Assembly: GCA_947456625.1 (NCBI GenBank)
Contig: CANGQJ010000001.1
Location: 186,001 to 250,000, forward strand
Length of the DNA stretch: 64,000 nt
DNA from: Bacteroidota bacterium
GTDB lineage: Bacteria; Bacteroidota; Bacteroidia; Chitinophagales; Chitinophagaceae
Direction: 5' to 3'
Positions 8,340-18,217 of the stretch are shown here, one piece after another. Below the pieces are notes generated by a model that was not told where the DNA came from, did no database searches, and worked only from the letters and a program-made list of their open reading frames with translations. The translations under genes and the position numbers were made by a program. Position 1 is the first letter of the stretch. Each line of letters begins with the position of its first letter.

Positions 8340-9275
8340 TTGAAAACATTTGTTCATTTTTTGAAGTTAATAAGATGGCCTAACCTGGTTTTTATTTTAC
8401 TTGCAGAACTCTTGTTTCATTTTTGCATATATAGGCCTTTGTATCCTCATGCTAGCGTAATAGTTGACGTTAATTTTTATTACATTTTAGTTACTTATAT
8501 TTTTATAGCCGCCGCCGGATATATTATCAATGATTATTTTGATATTAATATTGATCAGGTGAATAAACCCAAACGAGTGGTTGTTGGCTCACATATTAGT
8601 AGACGTTGGGTTATATTTTGGCATTTATTATTTAGTGTATTGGGTATTTATATTTCAACCATTGCATTTCCTTTTAAACAATATTGGCATATTCACCTTT
8701 CTAATTTACTAACCATTTTATTGTTATGGTTTTATTCTACTAATTTTAAGAAAGATTTTTTAATTGGGAATGTAGTAATATCCTTATTAACAGCATGGTC
8801 CATAGCCGTAGTGTATTTTTCAAAATTTACCATTCAAGAAATTATCCATCCAAATGTAAATGACACTGCTAATTTTAGATTTGCAAAACTAATGGTACTA
8901 TATAGTGTTTTTGCTTTTATTTTAACGCTGGTTAGAGAAGCTTTAAAGGATATGGAAGACATGGAAGGAGATCAAAAATTTGGATGCAAAACGCTGCCAA
9001 TTGTTTGGGGGCTTAAACCAACTAAGGTTTACATTGGTGTTTGGTTAGTAGTTGTCATATCAATACTTGCGTTTATTCAATTGTATGTAATTCCATTTGG
9101 TTGGTGGTATAGCATTGTTTATTGTATGGCTTTTATTTTAACTCCATTGCTTATTGTGCTTTTTAAATTAAAAAAATCGTTTACTAGTAATGATTTTCAT
9201 AGGTTAAGCACCTATATTAAAATTGCCATGTTTTCTGGAATTTTATCTATGCTGTTCTTTTACTTTTTATTATAA
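8340..9275 (+). CDS. UbiA-family prenyltransferase
   Basis: 311-residue polytopic membrane enzyme of the UbiA superfamily, which transfers prenyl chains from prenyl diphosphates to an acceptor. The first aspartate motif is NDYFD near residue 62, followed by NKPKR, and the second is DMEDMEGD near residue 204; both bind the Mg-diphosphate. About eight hydrophobic helices are visible. Bacteroidota members of this size are often labelled (digeranyl)geranylgeranylglyceryl phosphate synthase, but the acceptor cannot be told from sequence. The start must be TTG at 8340, because an in-frame TAA lies only two codons upstream. Confidence 0.8.
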   Translation: MKTFVHFLKLIRWPNLVFILLAELLFHFCIYRPLYPHASVIVDVNFYYILVTYIFIAAAGYIINDYFDINIDQVNKPKRVVVGSHISRRWVIFWHLLFSVLGIYISTIAFPFKQYWHIHLSNLLTILLLWFYSTNFKKDFLIGNVVISLLTAWSIAVVYFSKFTIQEIIHPNVNDTANFRFAKLMVLYSVFAFILTLVREALKDMEDMEGDQKFGCKTLPIVWGLKPTKVYIGVWLVVVISILAFIQLYVIPFGWWYSIVYCMAFILTPLLIVLFKLKKSFTSNDFHRLSTYIKIAMFSGILSMLFFYFLL

Positions 9276-9278
9276 TTT

Positions 9279-9866
9279 ATGAGCTCCTTAATATTAGCAT
9301 CTGGTTCCCCTCGAAGAAAATTATTACTTGAATGGGCTGAGATAAAGTTTGATATTGTCGTATCAGATACAGACGAGTCTTATCCAAGCTCCATGCCGGT
9401 AAATGAAGTACCAGTTTTTATTGCTAAGCAAAAAGCGTTGGCTGTTCAAATGATTGCAAGTAAGTCTGAAATTTATAAAAGTCATACCTGTATTATAGCA
9501 GCCGATACGGTAGTGGTGTTAGATAACAATATTATTGGGAAGCCTAGTGATAGGGAAGATGCCATAAATACACTGGGTAAACTTTCCGGGAAAACACATA
9601 AAGTAATTACTGGAGTGTGTTTGTTACATGAAAACAAAATGGAACAATTTTCTGAGACTACTATTGTTGAGTTTCATGAACTCACTAATTCCCAAACTGA
9701 ATATTATGTTGATCATTATAAGCCCTATGATAAAGCGGGTGCATATGCAATTCAGGAGTGGATAGGTGTTATTGGCATTAAAAGTATACAAGGCGATTTT
9801 TACAATGTAATGGGACTTCCCGTAAGTAAACTAGTACAAAAAATAAAGCAGCTAGGTATTCACTAA
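9279..9866 (+). CDS. maf: Maf-like nucleoside triphosphate pyrophosphatase
   Basis: House-cleaning enzyme that hydrolyses non-canonical or excess nucleoside triphosphates (dTTP/UTP type in the YhdE subgroup). The N-terminal signature LILASGSPRRKLLL, the AADTVV motif near residue 77 and the YDKAGAYAIQEW stretch near residue 151 are all typical. 195 residues. It follows the UbiA gene after 3 bases, the last gene of the fdx-to-maf run. A 7-bp stem (9845-9851 with 9867-9873) overlaps its stop but lacks a T-run. Confidence 0.92.
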   Translation: MSSLILASGSPRRKLLLEWAEIKFDIVVSDTDESYPSSMPVNEVPVFIAKQKALAVQMIASKSEIYKSHTCIIAADTVVVLDNNIIGKPSDREDAINTLGKLSGKTHKVITGVCLLHENKMEQFSETTIVEFHELTNSQTEYYVDHYKPYDKAGAYAIQEWIGVIGIKSIQGDFYNVMGLPVSKLVQKIKQLGIH

Positions 9867-9921
9867 CTGCTTTAAAGTATTAAATGCATTATGCTTTTTA
9901 ACAAACATTTTGACATTTAAT

Positions 9922-10326
9922 TTATAGCCAATTAAAAGCAATATCTAATGCTACGTCTGGGTGTAAACTTCTTTCTACAGGACAAGTTCTTGCAACGCGC
10001 TCTAAAATTTCTCTCGTTTTTTCGTCCAGATTTAATGCAGGCATGGTTACATGCGCTATAATTTTTCCTATTCTTCTTGGCTCGGACACCATAATTTTAG
10101 TAACTTCTACTTTTGCGCCGTCTAACGCAATATCCATAGTTTGTGCTTTAATACCCATTGTTGTAATCATACATGCACCTAAGCCAGTAGCTATTAAATC
10201 GGTTGGAGAAAATCGTTCTCCTTTTCCTTTATTGTCGGTTGGTGCGTCGGTTTCAATTGCAGATCCACTTTGTAAATGTAAGCAGGTGGTTCTTAGGTTT
10301 GATTCGTAGGTTACTGTAGCTGTCAT
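9922..10326 (-). CDS. OsmC/Ohr-family peroxiredoxin-like protein
   Basis: 134-residue OsmC-family protein; members reduce organic hydroperoxides with two cysteines. The pair is present: Cys52 in GLGACM and Cys115 in ARTCPVERSLHP. It is closer to the general OsmC group (YhfA-like) than to classical Ohr. Cytosolic. It lies alone on the minus strand, convergent with maf and divergent from lipA. Confidence 0.88.
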   Translation of the reverse strand: MTATVTYESNLRTTCLHLQSGSAIETDAPTDNKGKGERFSPTDLIATGLGACMITTMGIKAQTMDIALDGAKVEVTKIMVSEPRRIGKIIAHVTMPALNLDEKTREILERVARTCPVERSLHPDVALDIAFNWL

Positions 10327-10388
10327 AATTGCTATTTTAATGATTTATGATTTTGGTAAAATTACAATTTTATTCCCCTTAACTCTTG

Positions 10389-10396
10389 TATTTTTG
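10389..10396 (+). promoter_or_regulatory. Bacteroidetes -7 box before lipA
   Basis: TATTTTTG matches TAnnTTTG and ends 19 bases before ATG 10416. It overlaps the alternative in-frame TTG at 10386, which argues against that codon being the start. Confidence 0.55.
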
Positions 10397-10415
10397 CAAG
10401 GTTAATAAAGATAAA

Positions 10416-11339
10416 ATGCAAGAATTACCAATACTAAATGCGCAACCTGCTGAACGCTTAAAAAAACCCGATTGGTTAAGGGTAAAACTTCCTATTGGAG
10501 AAAGTTATAAGCATGTTAGAGGATTGGTGGACAATCATAAATTACATACCATTTGTGAGAGTGGAAATTGTCCTAATATGGGTGAATGTTGGGGGGAAGG
10601 CACGGCTACTTTTATGATTCTTGGTAATATTTGTACAAGAAGTTGTCAATTTTGTGCGGTAGCTACTGGTCGTCCTAAACCAGTGGAATGGGATGAACCA
10701 CAAAGGGTAGCTGAGGCAGTTTTTTTAATGAAAGTAAAACACGCAGTACTCACTAGTGTTGACAGAGATGAATTAGCGGATGGTGGTTCTATTATTTGGG
10801 CCAATACTATTAAAGCAATAAAAACCTTATCACCTGAAACTACTTTGGAAACATTAATTCCAGATTTCAGAGGCATACAAGAACAAATCAATCGTATCAT
10901 TGAGGCTGCACCCGAGGTAGTAAGTCATAATATGGAAACAGTGGAGCGTAACACAAGACGTGTTCGTGTACAAGCAAAATATGATCGTAGTTTGGGGGTG
11001 TTAGAAACATTAAAAAAAGGAGGCCGTCGTACTAAAACTGGATTAATGCTTGGTATTGGAGAAGAAAAGCATGAAGTAATTCAAACTATGAAGGACTTAG
11101 TGAATGTGGGTTGTGATGTACTAACGCTTGGTCAATATTTACAACCTACTAAAAAACATTTACCGGTGCAACGTTTTGTACATCCTGATGAATTTGCGGA
11201 ACTAAGACAAATTGGCTATGAATTAGGATTTGATTATGTAGAAAGTGGACCTTTAGTTCGTTCTTCTTATCATAGTGAAAAGCATGTGATCGCAGGATGG
11301 GGCAGAAATAAATGGATGGAGGAACTAGCGTCTAAATAG
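10416..11339 (+). CDS. lipA: Lipoyl synthase
   Basis: Radical-SAM enzyme that inserts two sulfurs into the octanoyl chain on lipoyl-dependent enzymes. Both [4Fe-4S] sites are visible: the auxiliary [12 protein letters not shown] and the radical-[11 protein letters not shown]. The frame extends to a TTG at 10386, but that lies on the promoter box, and ATG 10416 gives the usual N-terminus (307 residues). It ends 2 bases from the convergent glucokinase gene. Confidence 0.96.
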   Translation: MQELPILNAQPAERLKKPDWLRVKLPIGESYKHVRGLVDNHKLHTICESGNCPNMGECWGEGTATFMILGNICTRSCQFCAVATGRPKPVEWDEPQRVAEAVFLMKVKHAVLTSVDRDELADGGSIIWANTIKAIKTLSPETTLETLIPDFRGIQEQINRIIEAAPEVVSHNMETVERNTRRVRVQAKYDRSLGVLETLKKGGRRTKTGLMLGIGEEKHEVIQTMKDLVNVGCDVLTLGQYLQPTKKHLPVQRFVHPDEFAELRQIGYELGFDYVESGPLVRSSYHSEKHVIAGWGRNKWMEELASK

Positions 11340-11348
11340 CGCTAGTCC
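11321..11348. terminator. Possible hairpin shared by lipA and glucokinase 3' ends
   Basis: ACTAGCG (11324-11330) pairs with CGCTAGT (11340-11346), extended by GG/CC with one bulged base; the loop is TCTAAATAG. It spans both stop codons. No T-run follows on either strand, so it is a weak terminator call. Confidence 0.35.
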
Positions 11349-12292
11349 CACATTAAGGCCGATGCGCCAAGGATGGCAGCATCTGATTCTTTTAAGTGAC
11401 TAAATAATATTTTCACTTTATTCTGAAATATTTCAATCAAATTTGCTTCCATATGTTCACGGGTTGGTTTTAAAATTAGGTCTCCCGCTTTTGTTAAACC
11501 ACCAAATAATATAATGGCTTCTGGACTAGAAAACATTACAAAATTAGCTAACGACATACCCAATATTTTGCCAGTAAATTCAAAGACTTCTTTGGCAACT
11601 TCGTCGTCTTTTTGCGCCGCTTCAAATACATCTTTGGAAGTTATTTTATCTATTGGTATGTTTCTTAATAAACTAGGTCTTTCCGATTCTCTTAAAATTT
11701 CTCTAGCAGATTCGGCAACACCTGTAGCAGAAGCATAACTTTCTAAGGATCCCTTTTTACGGGTGCCATGGTGTAACCTGCCGTCTGGAATTATAATAGT
11801 GTGTCCTAGTTCACCGGCAAATCCGTCATGCCCGTATATTAATTGACCATTTGAAACAATACCACTTCCAACACCAGTACCTAATGCAATTAGTATAAAA
11901 TCTTTCATTCCTTTTGCAGCACCATACATCATTTCGCCCACTGCAGCAGCATTTGCATCGTTTGTTAATTTTACAGGAAGTTTAAATTTATCCTGTATCA
12001 TTTTTGCAAATGGAATAACACCTTTCCAAGGTAGGTTTGGAGCATATTCAATGGTGCCAGTATAAACATTGCCATTTGGTGCACCAACACCTATGCCTTT
12101 GATACGGCCTACGCCACCTACTTTTTCAATTAATTCAGCTAATCTAACATACAACTCGTCAATAAAACTTTCTACATGTGCGTGTGTATTAGTTGGCATA
12201 GCACTGGAGTGAAGCACATTGCCGTCTTTATCTACAATACCAAATTTGGTTCCTGTCCCACCAACGTCAACTCCAATTACATAAGAATCCAT
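11342..12292 (-). CDS. ROK-family glucokinase
   Basis: Phosphorylates glucose (or a related hexose) with ATP. The ATP-binding DVGGTGTKFG is at 8-17, the catalytic region TNDANAAAVGE near residue 113, and ALGTGVGSG near residue 138. The usual ROK zinc motif with three cysteines is replaced by GRLHHGTRKKGSLE, so the structural zinc site looks lost or rebuilt. 316 residues. It follows the FucP-type sugar transporter after 24 bases on the same strand, which suggests uptake followed by phosphorylation. The sugar is inferred. Confidence 0.85.
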   Translation of the reverse strand: MDSYVIGVDVGGTGTKFGIVDKDGNVLHSSAMPTNTHAHVESFIDELYVRLAELIEKVGGVGRIKGIGVGAPNGNVYTGTIEYAPNLPWKGVIPFAKMIQDKFKLPVKLTNDANAAAVGEMMYGAAKGMKDFILIALGTGVGSGIVSNGQLIYGHDGFAGELGHTIIIPDGRLHHGTRKKGSLESYASATGVAESAREILRESERPSLLRNIPIDKITSKDVFEAAQKDDEVAKEVFEFTGKILGMSLANFVMFSSPEAIILFGGLTKAGDLILKPTREHMEANLIEIFQNKVKILFSHLKESDAAILGASALMWD

Positions 12293-12316
12293 AATATATT
12301 TTTATATAGTTAAATA

Positions 12317-14008
12317 TTAATGTCCACCTTTTGCTTCTGTTTCTTCATAATTAATGCCTTGCTTCTTTAATATTCCTTTTACAGCAATTGCAAAGAATAA
12401 AATATAAGCAAAACAAATTGCAGCTACCCAAAAAGAATTGTGAATGCCAAAGCCAGGAGTAGAAGCGTTTGAAGATTGTAAATAGTCAGATAATTTTCCT
12501 TGAATAGGAGGTATAATACCACCCCCTAAAATCATCATAATTAAAAAAGCAGCTCCCTGTGTTGTGTATTTACCAAGTCCTGCAATGGATAATGAAAATA
12601 TGGAAGGCCACATAATAGAACAAGCAATACCGCCTGTTAAGAATGCATAAATTGCTATATCGCCCTTATTTAAAATACCAACTAACATTGCAATAATTCC
12701 AATTAAGCTAAAATACATTAAAGTTTTAGCTGGTTTATCTTTACTTAAGAAAAATGCAATTATTTGAATTAAGATACAAACTACATACATGTATAAAGGG
12801 CTCATATCATATTGTGCCAAACTATTTACACCAATAACAATTCCAAATGCAATTAAAGGAATAATTACAGTTAAAATTTGTTTGGTTTTACTTTTAAATT
12901 CAAATGCAGAAATGGCACCTGTCCAACGACCAATCATCATGCTTCCCCAGTACATAGAAATATATGGTGCAATTTTTGATGAAGGAATACTTCCAAAATC
13001 GGTTTGTTTTAATAACTCACCTAAGTTAGATCCAATGGATACTTCTACACCAACATATACGAACAAGGCAAGCATGCCTAAAACCAATTGAGGATATTTC
13101 ATTGCGCCCCAACCGCTTTCGTTTTTTTGTGCTGAAAAATTTGCAAATAAAAGTCCAATGACTACAGTTGCAAGTGCGCCAAACAGCCATTTAAGTCGGG
13201 TTGTCTCTAATGCTAATTTTTCTGCAGGATTTGTAATTGTAGCTGGATCAATTTTATAACTATTAAAAATAGGAACAAACATTATTACCAATACGCCAGT
13301 CATTATTAATAACAAATAAAGTGCTTTATTAGCCGGTTCAATTTTTTCCTCATTAATACCCGCTGGCACTTTTTTAGAAAAATGAAATAAAGCAGCAGCG
13401 GCCAAAAACAAACAACCAGCTGCGCTATATAAAACAACAACCTTACTTAAACTTAAAGCAGCAATTTGATCGTCGGTAATAGCTGCAGCGGTTCCAAATA
13501 AAGCAAAGGCAACCACAATAGGACCAATGGTGGTTCCAAATGAATTTACCCCACCGGCTAAATTTACGCGACTAGCACCAGTGCTTTCGTCGCCTAATGC
13601 AATTGCAAAGGGTTGTGCAGCGGTTTGTTGTAATGAAAAACCTAATGCTACTATAAATAAACCTACTAACATGCCTGTAAATGTGTTGGCATTTACAGCA
13701 ATAATCATTGCAGCGGCACCAATTGCTGAAAACAACAAGCCGTAAACAATACTTTTTTTGTAACCCCATTTGCCTACTAAGTCCTTTCCGCCAAAAGCAC
13801 CATATGCAAATAAACCTAATGCACCAATATAATAGGCTAGGTAAAATGCAAAGTCTACTAATTGACTTTGAAACTGATCTAAATTAAATTTGTGTTTACA
13901 AAAAGGTATAAATACACTATTACTAGATGCAATAAATCCCCAGAAAAAAAATACTACAATAAGGGTTGATAACGCACCAGTATTGGTGGGTTGTTTGGTT
14001 TGGCTCAT
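12317..14008 (-). CDS. FucP/GluP-type sugar:H+ symporter (MFS)
   Basis: 563-residue major facilitator protein with about 12-14 hydrophobic helices. The N-terminal helix FFFWGFIASSNSVFIPF and the GFSLQQTAAQPFAIALG segment match the fucose/glucose-galactose permease group. It is longer than E. coli FucP (about 440), with an extra stretch between the halves near residues 225-300, as in many Bacteroidota homologues. It is paired with the ROK kinase, so glucose or galactose is the likely cargo. It diverges from glgA. Confidence 0.85.
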   Translation of the reverse strand: MSQTKQPTNTGALSTLIVVFFFWGFIASSNSVFIPFCKHKFNLDQFQSQLVDFAFYLAYYIGALGLFAYGAFGGKDLVGKWGYKKSIVYGLLFSAIGAAAMIIAVNANTFTGMLVGLFIVALGFSLQQTAAQPFAIALGDESTGASRVNLAGGVNSFGTTIGPIVVAFALFGTAAAITDDQIAALSLSKVVVLYSAAGCLFLAAAALFHFSKKVPAGINEEKIEPANKALYLLLIMTGVLVIMFVPIFNSYKIDPATITNPAEKLALETTRLKWLFGALATVVIGLLFANFSAQKNESGWGAMKYPQLVLGMLALFVYVGVEVSIGSNLGELLKQTDFGSIPSSKIAPYISMYWGSMMIGRWTGAISAFEFKSKTKQILTVIIPLIAFGIVIGVNSLAQYDMSPLYMYVVCILIQIIAFFLSKDKPAKTLMYFSLIGIIAMLVGILNKGDIAIYAFLTGGIACSIMWPSIFSLSIAGLGKYTTQGAAFLIMMILGGGIIPPIQGKLSDYLQSSNASTPGFGIHNSFWVAAICFAYILFFAIAVKGILKKQGINYEETEAKGGH

Positions 14009-14154
14009 AACATTCGTTAGTTTAATCGTTTATAGAAGAAATCGATCCCGTAAAATACTTAAAAAATGAATTGAAAGCACATTTTCAAGCTTAAAAAATG
14101 GAGGTTGGAATTATGTCTACTATTTAGTAAATTGAAGACAAATTAATACCCATT
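14009..14154. promoter_or_regulatory. Divergent control region between sugar transporter and glg operon
   Basis: 146 bases between two divergent sugar operons. It holds an exact 11-bp direct repeat, CTTAAAAAATG, at 14058-14068 and 14090-14100, with starts 32 bases apart (about three helical turns). No perfect TAnnTTTG box is seen. The repeats could be operator half-sites; this is inference. Confidence 0.35.
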
Positions 14155-15567
14155 ATGGTTATTGTACATGTAAGTGCTGAATGTTATCCAATGGCTAAAG
14201 CTGGAGGGCTTGGTGATGTGGTTGGTGCGCTTCCTAAGTACCAAAAAAAAATGGGTGACGAATCACTTGTAGTGATGCCTATGTACAAAACTCAATTTTT
14301 AGAAAACAACGAATGGGAGGTTCACTTTAATGGAAATGCGAATTTAGGAGATTGGTTTTTTAACTATACCATAATTAAACTTCGAAAAAGCAAACTAGGG
14401 TTTAATTTGTATTTAGTGGATATTAACGGTTTATTAGACAGGCCTAAAATTTATGGATATACCGACGACAATGATCGTTTTGTTGGATTTCAAATCGCTG
14501 TAATACATTGGTTAAGTCACTGGGAACATCAACCAGATATTGTTCATTGTCATGATCATCAGGCAGGGCTAATTCCATTTATGATGAAGTATTGCTATGA
14601 TTATCAAAAACTACAAAACATAAAAACCATTTTAACTATTCACAATGCACAATATCATGGTGCAATGGGATGGGATAAAAGTATTTTAATACCAAGGTGG
14701 GATTTATGGAAACGTGGATTGTTAGAATGGGGAGACATTATAAATCCTTTAGCTACTGCTATAAAATGTGCGGATAAAGTAACTACTGTAAGTCCAACAT
14801 ATATGCACGAATTAAAATTACATTCAAATGGGCTTGAATCACTTTTTGAATATGAACAATCAAAGTGTGTAGGTATATTAAATGGAATTGATGTTGAAAT
14901 TTGGAATCCTGCTTCTGATCCTATGGTGCCATTTCATTATAATAGCAAAGATGTATTGGCAGGAAAGCGAAAAAATAAAGAACTTATTTGCAATAAATAT
15001 CATTTAAATGTTGACAAACCACTAATTGTATTTATTGGTAGGCTAGTTGGTGAAAAAGCGGCAGATGTTTTACCTGGTGCCATTCAACATGCATTGGATA
15101 AAACCAATTGTGGAGCTAATTTTTTAATAATAGGTGCTGGGGATACTTCTGTAGAATCGGCCCTTAATTATTTGGTACAATTGTATCCTGGTGATTATAA
15201 TACTTATATAGGGTATGACGAAAAAACTGGTCATGAAGCTTATGCAGCAGCAGATTTTTTACTCATGCCAAGTAGGGTAGAACCTTGTGGTTTAAATCAA
15301 ATGTATGCCCTTCGTTATGGGACCATTCCAATGGTAAGGGATACAGGTGGATTACATGATACGGTTGTAGATATGGGTGAGCCAAATGGTTTTGGAATTC
15401 GTTTCTTACATGCCAATGAATCTGACATTGTTTATTCCATTGAAAGAGCAATTGAAGTATATCAGGATAAAGATAAAATGGCACAAATGATTTCTCACGC
15501 AATGCAAATTGATCACAGTTGGGAATCGGTTGTGTCGGATTATAAAAAAGTATATCAATCTATTTAA
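14155..15567 (+). CDS. glgA: Glycogen synthase
   Basis: GT5 enzyme that adds glucose from ADP-glucose to the non-reducing end of alpha-1,4-glucan. The ADP-glucose loop KAGGLGDV is at residues 15-22, with Lys15 in the same place as in E. coli GlgA. The C-terminal donor-binding region FIGRLVGEKAADVL and PSRVEPCGLNQMYALRYGT are clear. 470 residues is standard. First gene of a five-gene operon; glgC follows after 32 bases. Confidence 0.95.
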   Translation: MVIVHVSAECYPMAKAGGLGDVVGALPKYQKKMGDESLVVMPMYKTQFLENNEWEVHFNGNANLGDWFFNYTIIKLRKSKLGFNLYLVDINGLLDRPKIYGYTDDNDRFVGFQIAVIHWLSHWEHQPDIVHCHDHQAGLIPFMMKYCYDYQKLQNIKTILTIHNAQYHGAMGWDKSILIPRWDLWKRGLLEWGDIINPLATAIKCADKVTTVSPTYMHELKLHSNGLESLFEYEQSKCVGILNGIDVEIWNPASDPMVPFHYNSKDVLAGKRKNKELICNKYHLNVDKPLIVFIGRLVGEKAADVLPGAIQHALDKTNCGANFLIIGAGDTSVESALNYLVQLYPGDYNTYIGYDEKTGHEAYAAADFLLMPSRVEPCGLNQMYALRYGTIPMVRDTGGLHDTVVDMGEPNGFGIRFLHANESDIVYSIERAIEVYQDKDKMAQMISHAMQIDHSWESVVSDYKKVYQSI

Positions 15568-15599
15568 GAAAATATTTTTGTAATTATAAAAATTGGGGT

Positions 15600-16883
15600 A
15601 TGGCTATTTATGCAAAGCAAACGGTTTCAATTATTTTAGGAGGTGGAGCAGGATCTAGGCTTTCACCATTAACTGCAAGGCGTTCAAAGCCAGCAGTGCC
15701 CATTGCTGGGAAATATCGTTTGGTAGACATTCCAATTAGTAACTGTATTAATTCAAACCTAAATCGCATATTTGTTTTAACGCAGTTTAATTCTGCTTCC
15801 TTAAATCAACATATCAAAAACACCTATCATTTTAGTGCATTTAGTTCAGGTTTTGTGGACATTTTAGCGGCCGAACAAACACCAGATAATCCAGGATGGT
15901 TTCAAGGCACTGCCGATGCAGTTAGACAATCACTTAGGCATTTGGATAAGATGTATTTTGAATACGTGCTTATTTTAAGTGGGGACCAATTGTATCAAAT
16001 GGATTTTAGTAAAATGATAGATGCGCATAAGTCTAGCGGTGCCGCACTTACCATTGCAACTATTCCTGTTGGCGAAAGGGAAGCGCCAGAGTTTGGTATA
16101 TTAAAATCAAATGACGAAAATGTAATTACTTCCTTTATTGAAAAACCAAAAAAAGAATTACTGCCAGAATGGACAAGTGATACTGGTTCAGAGATGCAAT
16201 CACAGGGCAGAAATTATTTAGCGTCCATGGGCATTTACGTTTTTAATAAAGACATCTTATACAAACTCTTAAATGAAGTGCATGCAAATGCAACCGATTT
16301 TGGTAAAGAAATAATTCCCGATTCTATTGCACATTATAAAGTAATTAGTTACCAATACGATGGATATTGGACCGACATTGGGAATATTTATTCTTTCTTT
16401 GAAGCCAATATTGCATTAACAGACGAGATTCCGCCTTTTAATTTATTTGATAGCACTCAAACGGTATACACCCGTGCACGAATGCTACCTCCTGCAAAAA
16501 TTAGTGGTACTTTAATTGATAAAGCAATTGTTGCAGAGGGATCTATTATTCATGCCGCCGCCATTACAAAGTCGGTTATTGGAATTCGTTCCCGTATTGG
16601 GAAAGATTCTATCATTAAGAATAGCTATATTATGGGTTGTGATTATTATGAAACCATTGAACAAATCAATGAAAAAAATGCAAATGGAATTCCTATTATT
16701 GGGATTGGTGAAAGGTGTGTTATTGAAGACGCTATAGTAGATAAAAATTGTTCAATAGGAAATGATGTTGTCATTAAAGGCGGGCCACATTTAGAAAAAA
16801 TGGACCACCCATTATATACTATTAAAGACGGTATTATTGTAATTAAAAAAGGGTCAGTAATCCCTAATGGTTTTGTTATTTAA
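15600..16883 (+). CDS. glgC: Glucose-1-phosphate adenylyltransferase
   Basis: Makes ADP-glucose from ATP and glucose-1-phosphate, the committed step of glycogen synthesis. The nucleotidyltransferase loop ILGGGAGSRLSPLTARRSKPAVP is at the N-terminus (from residue 12) and a left-handed beta-helix domain forms the C-terminal third. 427 residues is normal. It sits between glgA and the sugar transporter with 32- and 9-base gaps, so the genes are co-transcribed. Confidence 0.95.
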   Translation: MAIYAKQTVSIILGGGAGSRLSPLTARRSKPAVPIAGKYRLVDIPISNCINSNLNRIFVLTQFNSASLNQHIKNTYHFSAFSSGFVDILAAEQTPDNPGWFQGTADAVRQSLRHLDKMYFEYVLILSGDQLYQMDFSKMIDAHKSSGAALTIATIPVGEREAPEFGILKSNDENVITSFIEKPKKELLPEWTSDTGSEMQSQGRNYLASMGIYVFNKDILYKLLNEVHANATDFGKEIIPDSIAHYKVISYQYDGYWTDIGNIYSFFEANIALTDEIPPFNLFDSTQTVYTRARMLPPAKISGTLIDKAIVAEGSIIHAAAITKSVIGIRSRIGKDSIIKNSYIMGCDYYETIEQINEKNANGIPIIGIGERCVIEDAIVDKNCSIGNDVVIKGGPHLEKMDHPLYTIKDGIIVIKKGSVIPNGFVI

Positions 16884-16892
16884 ATTAAAAAT

Positions 16893-18206
16893 ATGAGTAC
16901 AGCATACACTGGTGAAAAAGCCAAGCTTAGTTTTTGGCAAATATTTAATATGTGTTTTGGATTTTTTGGAATCCAATTTGGTTGGAGTTTGCAAATGGGT
17001 AACATGAGTGCTATTTATGAATTCTTAGGTGCTTCGCCTGAGCAAATTCCTGGTCTTTGGTTAGCTGCACCAATGACTGGATTAATTATACAACCTATCA
17101 TTGGATATTTTAGTGATAGAACATGGCATCCAAAATTGGGTCGTCGTCGTCCTTTCTTTTTAATTGGTGCTATTTTAAGTTCTGCATTATTATTTGTGAT
17201 GCCTAATTCATCAACGGTATGGATGGCTGCTGGCGTATTGTGGATTTTGGATTCTAGTATTAATGTTACAATGGAGCCTTTTAGAGCATTTGTCGCAGAT
17301 AACTTAGACGAAAAACAAAGATCCTTTGGTTTTTCAATGCAAAGTATGTTTATTGGACTTGCTTCATTTATTGCAGGGTATTTACCACAATTATTAGTTA
17401 AATGGTTTGGTATTTCCAGGGACAAAGTAAATGGCACTATCCCTCAGAATATTTTATTGTCATTTTACATTGGCGCTGCCGTATTTTTTGTGGCGGTGAT
17501 GTATACTATTTTAAGGAGTAAAGAATATCCGCCCTCTAATTTAAATGCAAAACAAGAGGGGCCTCAACTTTCTATTGTTGCAGAAATTTTTGATTCAATT
17601 AAAAATATGCCGGTGCAAATGAAGCGATTAGCCTTGGTTAATTTTATCACCTGGCCTGGTTTATTTTTAATGTGGTTTTATTATAGTACAGGGGTGGCTT
17701 CTCAGTTATTTCATGGAGATCCTATAACCAATAGTAATGCATTTACTATTGGGCTTGAGCATGCCAATACTACATCCGCCATTTTAAACTTAGTTACATT
17801 TGGATTTTCATTTACTTTGTCGTTTTGGGTTGGCTTATTGGGGAAAAAGTATACGCATGCCATGTGTTTATTATTAGGAGGGGTTGGTTTAATATCGGTT
17901 TACTATGTTCAAAATGTAAATTTTCTATACCTAAGTATGGGTCTTGTGGGAATTGCTTGGGCCTCTATTTTATCCATGCCCTATTCTATGCTAGCGGGGT
18001 TTATTCCAGAGCATAAAATGGGTATTTATATGGGGATTTTTAATTTCTTTATTGTGTTACCTGAAATTATAGCTTCTTTATTTTTTGGAAAAATCATGTC
18101 CATTTTTTTACATAATGACAGGCTTATGGCAGTTCAGATTGGAGGTTGCTTGTTAATATTAGCAAGTATTATTTGTGTAATTATTATTAAAGAAGAAAAA
18201 GCGTAA
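16893..18206 (+). CDS. SLC45/GPH-like sugar:H+ symporter (MFS)
   Basis: 437-residue 12-helix transporter resembling SLC45/plant sucrose carriers and bacterial maltose or sucrose symporters. Recognisable pieces are [19 protein letters not shown] in helix 1 and [18 protein letters not shown] after helix 2, with the cytoplasmic RRRP motif of this group. The operon position between glgC and a periplasmic GH13 enzyme suggests maltose or short maltodextrins as cargo; that is inference. Confidence 0.85.
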   Translation: MSTAYTGEKAKLSFWQIFNMCFGFFGIQFGWSLQMGNMSAIYEFLGASPEQIPGLWLAAPMTGLIIQPIIGYFSDRTWHPKLGRRRPFFLIGAILSSALLFVMPNSSTVWMAAGVLWILDSSINVTMEPFRAFVADNLDEKQRSFGFSMQSMFIGLASFIAGYLPQLLVKWFGISRDKVNGTIPQNILLSFYIGAAVFFVAVMYTILRSKEYPPSNLNAKQEGPQLSIVAEIFDSIKNMPVQMKRLALVNFITWPGLFLMWFYYSTGVASQLFHGDPITNSNAFTIGLEHANTTSAILNLVTFGFSFTLSFWVGLLGKKYTHAMCLLLGGVGLISVYYVQNVNFLYLSMGLVGIAWASILSMPYSMLAGFIPEHKMGIYMGIFNFFIVLPEIIASLFFGKIMSIFLHNDRLMAVQIGGCLLILASIICVIIIKEEKA

Positions 18207-18217
18207 GCGAATTATTT

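Noticed and set aside
10386-10415. N-terminal extension of lipA from TTG 10386
   Set aside because: It overlaps the TATTTTTG promoter box and adds residues not found in LipA; ATG 10416 is better.
13572-13769. Short ORFs antisense to the FucP-type transporter and other long genes
   Set aside because: They lie wholly inside well-supported genes in another frame and have no recognisable domains.
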